Assembly (NCBI GenBank): GCA_902792495.1
Contig: CADBAC010000147.1
Span: 1-9,063, forward strand
Reading direction: 5' to 3'
Source: Ruminococcus flavefaciens
GTDB taxonomy: Bacteria > Bacillota > Clostridia > Oscillospirales > Ruminococcaceae
DNA length: 9,063 bases
Every line of letters begins with the position of its first letter. Position 1 is the first letter of the stretch. The notes under the pieces were generated by a model that worked only from the letters and a program-made list of their open reading frames with translations, made no database searches and was not told the origin of the DNA. Of the stretch, positions 6,316-9,063 are shown one piece after another. A program made the translations under genes and the position numbers.

Positions 6316-6993
6316 TCAGACGTAGCTGATATTGACCTTGCCTATGCCGTGAGCAGTATTTACCTTGTACTTTCCGCTGCATTCCTTGTCCAGCACCAGA
6401 TCGATATTTCCTACACCGCCTTTTACATCGATATCTCCGTTAACGCTTCCCTCATAGGAAATATTGCCTGTGCCGCCCTTGATATCCATACCTCCGGAGA
6501 CACCTCTGACTTTGACTGTGCCTGTGCCGGATTTTATATTGAGCGAGCCGCATTCCAGAGCGTCAATTTTGACATTGCCTGTTCCGCTTTCGATACGCAG
6601 TTCCTTGAGCGCTCTGAAATTATTCAGTGAAGTATTACCGACACCCGAATAAATCTCGGCTGTACTGCACTGTACTCCGCTTATACTGCCGTTTCCCAGA
6701 CCCGTCTTGATGATAAGGCTGCCGTAAAGCTTTTCGGGCAGGCTGACACGGCAGCTGCGTGATCTGACAGGATTATGGAATATCATTTCTGTAACGGAGG
6801 GCTTTCTGATATCGATGATAAGTTTATTGTTCTCCGCCTTTGCAAATGAGCCTTCGGGGACATTTCTGAAGCTGATATGTGCGGTATCGTCATCGCTCCT
6901 TGTCACCTCAAGATCGGCTGCACGGCATATCAGTTCTATGTCAGTGAATTCTTTTTCGGGTATATCTGCGTTGAGATCAATAGTATTTGCCAT
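6316..6993 (-). CDS. DUF4097-like beta-solenoid protein without signal peptide
   Basis: This 225-residue protein has a degenerate repeat of about 19 residues. G-x-G motifs occur at 98 (GLGNGSI), 117 (GVGNTSL), 137 (GTGNVKI), 156 (GTGTVKV), 174 (GTGNISY), 193 (GVGNIDL) and, less regularly, 216 (GIGKVNI). Each is followed by alternating hydrophobic residues, the pattern of a right-handed beta-helix and of the DUF4097 (putative adhesin) family. The N-terminal 90 residues are a less repetitive beta-rich lead-in. Proteins of this type are often membrane-anchored or encoded beside sensor or regulatory genes. This one has neither a signal peptide nor a membrane segment, so it looks cytoplasmic. AGGAGA (7001-7006) precedes the ATG by about 7 nt. 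It lies 50 nt after nadB and 37 nt before the nucleotidyltransferase gene. No enzymatic motif is visible; the function is unknown. Confidence 0.75.
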   Translation of the reverse strand: MANTIDLNADIPEKEFTDIELICRAADLEVTRSDDDTAHISFRNVPEGSFAKAENNKLIIDIRKPSVTEMIFHNPVRSRSCRVSLPEKLYGSLIIKTGLGNGSISGVQCSTAEIYSGVGNTSLNNFRALKELRIESGTGNVKIDALECGSLNIKSGTGTVKVRGVSGGMDIKGGTGNISYEGSVNGDIDVKGGVGNIDLVLDKECSGKYKVNTAHGIGKVNISYV

Positions 6994-7043
6994 TTTATTC
7001 TCTCCTGTCTGTTTATGTTCGGTAATCAGGCTGACTCAGCTTG

Positions 7044-8501
7044 TTACTGTATTACTTCGCCGAGGATTATATAAGCAACGGTAACGATAGACTTCGCAAG
7101 TACGAAATCAGCGTCCACGAAATACTTGCCTGTGAGAAGCATATCACGTATCTCGCCTATGCGCTTGTAGCCTTCTGCTGCTGCCTTCTTGTCAGGGATA
7201 ACGAAATAACTTTCCTGCATGATCTTTCTTGTCTCGGTACGTACACCCTTTGGTATGCGGTCATGGCCTGCATTTTCAGTGAACTCAGCTTCTTCAAAAT
7301 CCTTCGGAACGCTGTCCATTCTTGAAGCTATGCAGTTTGCGGCATGGCGTGAGAATACCAGAGCTTCGAGAAGGGAATTGCTGGCAAGACGGTTGCTGCC
7401 GTGAACGCCTGTATGTGAGCACTCACCGCAGGCAAAAAGATTGCGCAGGCTTGTCTCGGAGTTCTTGTCAACGTCGATACCGCCCATGAGATAGTGCTGG
7501 CATGGGTATATCGGTACAGGCTCCTTTGTCATATCATAGCCCTGTTCAAGCAGGTTCTTGTATATCATAGGGAAGCGTTTCTTGAGGAATTCGCTGTCCT
7601 TGTAGCTTATATCAAGGTAGAAATCGGTAGAGCCTGTCTTCTTGGATTCGAGAACGATAGCATGGGATACTACATCTCTCGGAGCAAGTTCAAGGCGCTC
7701 GTCGTAGTTGTGCATGAAGCGCTCCTTGTTGCAGTTAAGGAGGTATGCGCCCTCGCCACGTACAGCCTCGGAAATAAGGAAGCACTCACGGGTAGCACGG
7801 TTGTTGAATGCGGTAGGATGGAACTGGACGTAGCTGAGATTCTTTATCTTAGCGCCCATTTCATAAGCGAAAGTGATACCGTCGCCTGTAGCGATAGCAG
7901 AGTTTGTGGTGAACTGGTAAACACGTCCGATACCGCCTGTAGCAAGGATGAGGAAGTGGCAGTTCACAGTCTGATATGTATCATCAGGCATTTTCAGGAA
8001 AGCGGAGTAGCCTGTGGAAGTCTGCTTGGTAGCACACATCAGGGTATTCTCCATAATCTCCACATTAGGGAGAGTCTTTACTTTTTCGAGAAGCTTGCCT
8101 GCTATCTCAGCGCCTGTTGAGTCTGCATGGTGGAAGATACGGTGATGACCGTGACCGCCTTCGAGGGTACGGTGATAGGTGCCGTCGGGGTTCTTGTCGA
8201 AGTCAACTCCGAGGTTTATGATATGCTCGATATCCTGAGCAGCCTCACTTACAAGAGTATGAACAGCGTCAACGTTGTTCTTGAAGCTTCCTGCAATGAG
8301 GGTATCGTTCTGATGGTACTGTATATTATCCGTAGGCGACTTGTAAACACCTGCGATACCGCCCTGAGCGAGAGAAGAGTTACAAAGCTTCAAGTCACGC
8401 TTACAGAGGATAAGTATATTCAGTTCTGATGGAAGATTGATAGCTGCATAGAGACCTGCTGCTCCGCAGCCTGCGATGATGACATCATAATTACGGGACA
8501 T
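7044..8501 (-). CDS. nadB: L-aspartate oxidase
   Basis: NadB is a cytoplasmic FAD enzyme that oxidises L-aspartate to iminoaspartate, which NadA condenses with dihydroxyacetone phosphate to quinolinate. In anaerobes fumarate can serve as electron acceptor. The 485 residues carry the FAD-binding GCGAAG (11-16), NSSLAQGGIAG (41-51), HRTLEGGHGHHRIFHH (110-125), ATGG (187-190), FHPTAF (227-232), the active-site segments RGEGAYL (248-254), APRD (273-276, Arg275) and CQHYLMGGI (334-342), then ACGE..TGVHGSNRLASNSLLEALVF (357-383). It is somewhat short at the C-terminus compared with the enterobacterial enzyme (about 540), with a reduced helical domain at 415-485. The assignment over succinate dehydrogenase rests on the NadB-type GVHGSNRLASNSLLE and the nadC gene in the same unit. 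AAAGGA lies 11 nt before the ATG, a rather long spacing. nadA is not in the window. Confidence 0.97.
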   Translation of the reverse strand: MSRNYDVIIAGCGAAGLYAAINLPSELNILILCKRDLKLCNSSLAQGGIAGVYKSPTDNIQYHQNDTLIAGSFKNNVDAVHTLVSEAAQDIEHIINLGVDFDKNPDGTYHRTLEGGHGHHRIFHHADSTGAEIAGKLLEKVKTLPNVEIMENTLMCATKQTSTGYSAFLKMPDDTYQTVNCHFLILATGGIGRVYQFTTNSAIATGDGITFAYEMGAKIKNLSYVQFHPTAFNNRATRECFLISEAVRGEGAYLLNCNKERFMHNYDERLELAPRDVVSHAIVLESKKTGSTDFYLDISYKDSEFLKKRFPMIYKNLLEQGYDMTKEPVPIYPCQHYLMGGIDVDKNSETSLRNLFACGECSHTGVHGSNRLASNSLLEALVFSRHAANCIASRMDSVPKDFEEAEFTENAGHDRIPKGVRTETRKIMQESYFVIPDKKAAAEGYKRIGEIRDMLLTGKYFVDADFVLAKSIVTVAYIILGEVIQ

Positions 8502-8559
8502 AATCCGTCACGTCCTTTACAAAATGAGATAGTATCCGCAAACATACGTATACACATAC

Positions 8560-8588
8560 ATTATACCACATATTCTGCCGTTTGTCAC
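8560..8588 (-). promoter_or_regulatory. promoter of the nadB-nadC unit
   Basis: The -35 is GTGACA (8583-8588), the spacer is 17 bp and the -10 is TATAAT (8560-8565), preceded by TGG as an extended -10. Transcription should start near 8553, giving a leader of about 50 nt. Two overlapping small palindromes lie at the start point, ATACGTAT (8544-8551) and GTATAC (8548-8553). They could be part of an operator, but I do not recognise a NiaR or other NAD-regulator box there. Confidence 0.8.
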
Positions 8589-8611
8589 TATATTTCTAAA
8601 AATTACCACGG

Positions 8612-8820
8612 CAAGCTGACGGCAGCTTGACCCCGGTCACGATTCGGCGCAAGCGCCTAACTTCTTGCAAAGCGATGAGTTTCTGGTCGCTCGACGGCTT
8701 GCTATGTCATGATTTGTCAGCGTGCGAAAGCAGATTATCCGCTTTGTACAGTGTTAGCGAGCGTAGCAAGCGAATCGTGAATTGCCTGCGGAGGCGACTC
8801 CGCTCGCTCAACGGCACTTC
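8612..8820. other. hairpin-rich non-coding stretch upstream of nadB
   Basis: No convincing gene is present. Small stem-loops are dense: CAAGCTG/CAGCTTG (8612-8629, 4-nt loop), GGCGC-AA-GCGCC (8646-8657), and GCGGAG-GCGA-CTCCGC (8788-8803, a GNRA-type loop). Longer-range inverted pairs also occur: TCACGATTCG (8637-8646) with CGAATCGTGA (8771-8780), and GCTTGCTA (8697-8704) with TAGCAAGC (8764-8771), which nests inside the former. The 10-bp outer pair bounds a 144-bp interval. It could be a mobile-element remnant, a non-autonomous repeat or a structured RNA. The 5' end of an upstream gene lying off the window edge cannot be excluded for the far right part. Confidence 0.4.
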
Positions 8821-8845
8821 TTGTAAGTATAATTCATGTAACATT

Positions 8846-8942
8846 TGTAGGGAACGCCGCCCTCGGCGTTCCACAAATATTCATCCGTCAGGCCAAAGGG
8901 CGCACGCTGCGTTCCCATCGGGCGGATGATATCCGCCCTACA
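8846..8942. repeat. 97-bp palindromic interspersed repeat, complete copy
   Basis: The element begins TGTAGGG and ends CCCTACA, a 7-bp perfect terminal inverted repeat. Just inside are two strong hairpins: GGAACGCCG/CGGCGTTCC with a CCCT loop (8851-8872), and GGGCGGAT/ATCCGCCC with a GAT loop (8920-8938). A second copy begins 142 bp further on. It has no coding capacity. The structure resembles MITE-like or REP-like non-autonomous repeats scattered through clostridial genomes. Reading frames across it are by-products of the repeat. Confidence 0.75.
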
Positions 8943-8946
8943 ATGT

Positions 8947-8965
8947 ACGTTCACATTCCGAACGT
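8947..8965. other. hairpin in the spacer between the two repeats
   Basis: ACGTTC (8947-8952) and GAACGT (8960-8965) form a 6-bp stem with a 7-nt loop. The 45-bp spacer (8943-8987) is not part of the repeat core as defined by the TGTAGGG and CCCTACA ends. No function is suggested. Confidence 0.35.
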
Positions 8966-8987
8966 CCTCACACGTACCCATATCCTG

Positions 8988-9063
8988 TGTAGGGAACGCC
9001 GCCCTCGGCGTTCCACAAATATTCATTCGTCAGGCCAAAGGGTGCACGCTGCTTTCCCATCGG
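8988..9063. repeat. second copy of the palindromic repeat, cut by right edge
   Basis: Its 76 bases match 8846-8921 in direct orientation with three substitutions (8885 c to t at 9027, 8901 c to t at 9043, 8911 g to t at 9053). The window ends where the second hairpin would begin. Divergence of about 4 percent suggests that the two copies are not the product of a very recent duplication. Confidence 0.8.

Noticed and set aside
8502..8560. NAD-responsive riboswitch or NiaR operator before nadB
   Set aside because: The leader is only about 50 nt, too short and unstructured for a riboswitch, and I recognise no NiaR-type palindrome; only small ATACGTAT/GTATAC palindromes are present.
8627..8929. 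100-codon plus-strand frame upstream of nadB
   Set aside because: Arg/Ser/Cys-rich, runs through hairpins and into the repeat, and lacks any family motif.
8808..9026. 72-codon minus-strand reading frame across the repeats
   Set aside because: Its sequence (NAEGGVPY..., GTPRAAFPT...) is simply the palindromic repeat translated twice; there is no ribosome binding site and no independent protein signal.
8846..9063. CRISPR array
   Set aside because: Only two copies of a long imperfect palindromic repeat, 142 bp apart, with no short uniform repeats or cas genes.

Overview
The window reads as chromosomal DNA from an anaerobic Gram-positive bacterium of the Clostridia, most likely Ruminococcus or a close relative in Oscillospiraceae. 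The grounds are a type I dockerin on an exported cell-wall enzyme, Gram-positive style AGGAGG ribosome binding sites, near-consensus sigma-A promoters, a clostridial-looking S10 operon start, and short GC-rich hairpin repeats at the right edge. The genus is an inference. All eight genes that I accept lie on the minus strand, so the natural reading order runs from right to left.

Right edge (about 8502-9063): no gene. It holds the nadB promoter, a hairpin-rich stretch of unknown nature (8612-8820), and one complete and one cut-off copy of a roughly 97-bp interspersed repeat that begins TGTAGGG and, in the complete copy, ends CCCTACA.

Centre right (8501-3309): a probable five-gene transcription unit. 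In order it encodes L-aspartate oxidase (nadB), a cytoplasmic-looking beta-solenoid protein of the DUF4097 type, a nucleotidyltransferase of the YcgL/RlaP type, an exported dockerin-bearing D-Ala-D-Ala carboxypeptidase (VanY, M15B), and quinolinate phosphoribosyltransferase (nadC). It starts at a strong promoter (8560-8588) and ends at a clear intrinsic terminator (3309-3335). The gaps between genes are 14-50 nt. The two NAD-synthesis genes bracket three genes with no obvious link to NAD. nadA is not in the window.

Centre left (3270-1339): a single-gene unit. It has a perfect consensus promoter, a 605-residue membrane-anchored glycerophosphodiester phosphodiesterase, and a strong 17-bp hairpin just after the stop codon.

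Left (1278 to 1): the start of the S10 ribosomal protein operon. An extended -10 promoter is followed by a leader of about 318 nt containing several stem-loops and a textbook intrinsic terminator about 80 nt before rpsJ, which points to transcription attenuation. rpsJ follows, then rplC, which runs off the left edge. An exact 89-bp tandem duplication covers the rplC ribosome binding site, start codon and first 18 codons. It creates a 41-codon decoy ORF that overlaps the true start.

I found no tRNA, rRNA, CRISPR array, transposase or phage gene. The most promising unusual points are the rplC duplication, the S10 leader attenuator, the dockerin-VanY fusion with an unrecognised two-repeat middle region, and the unusual contents of the nadB-nadC unit.
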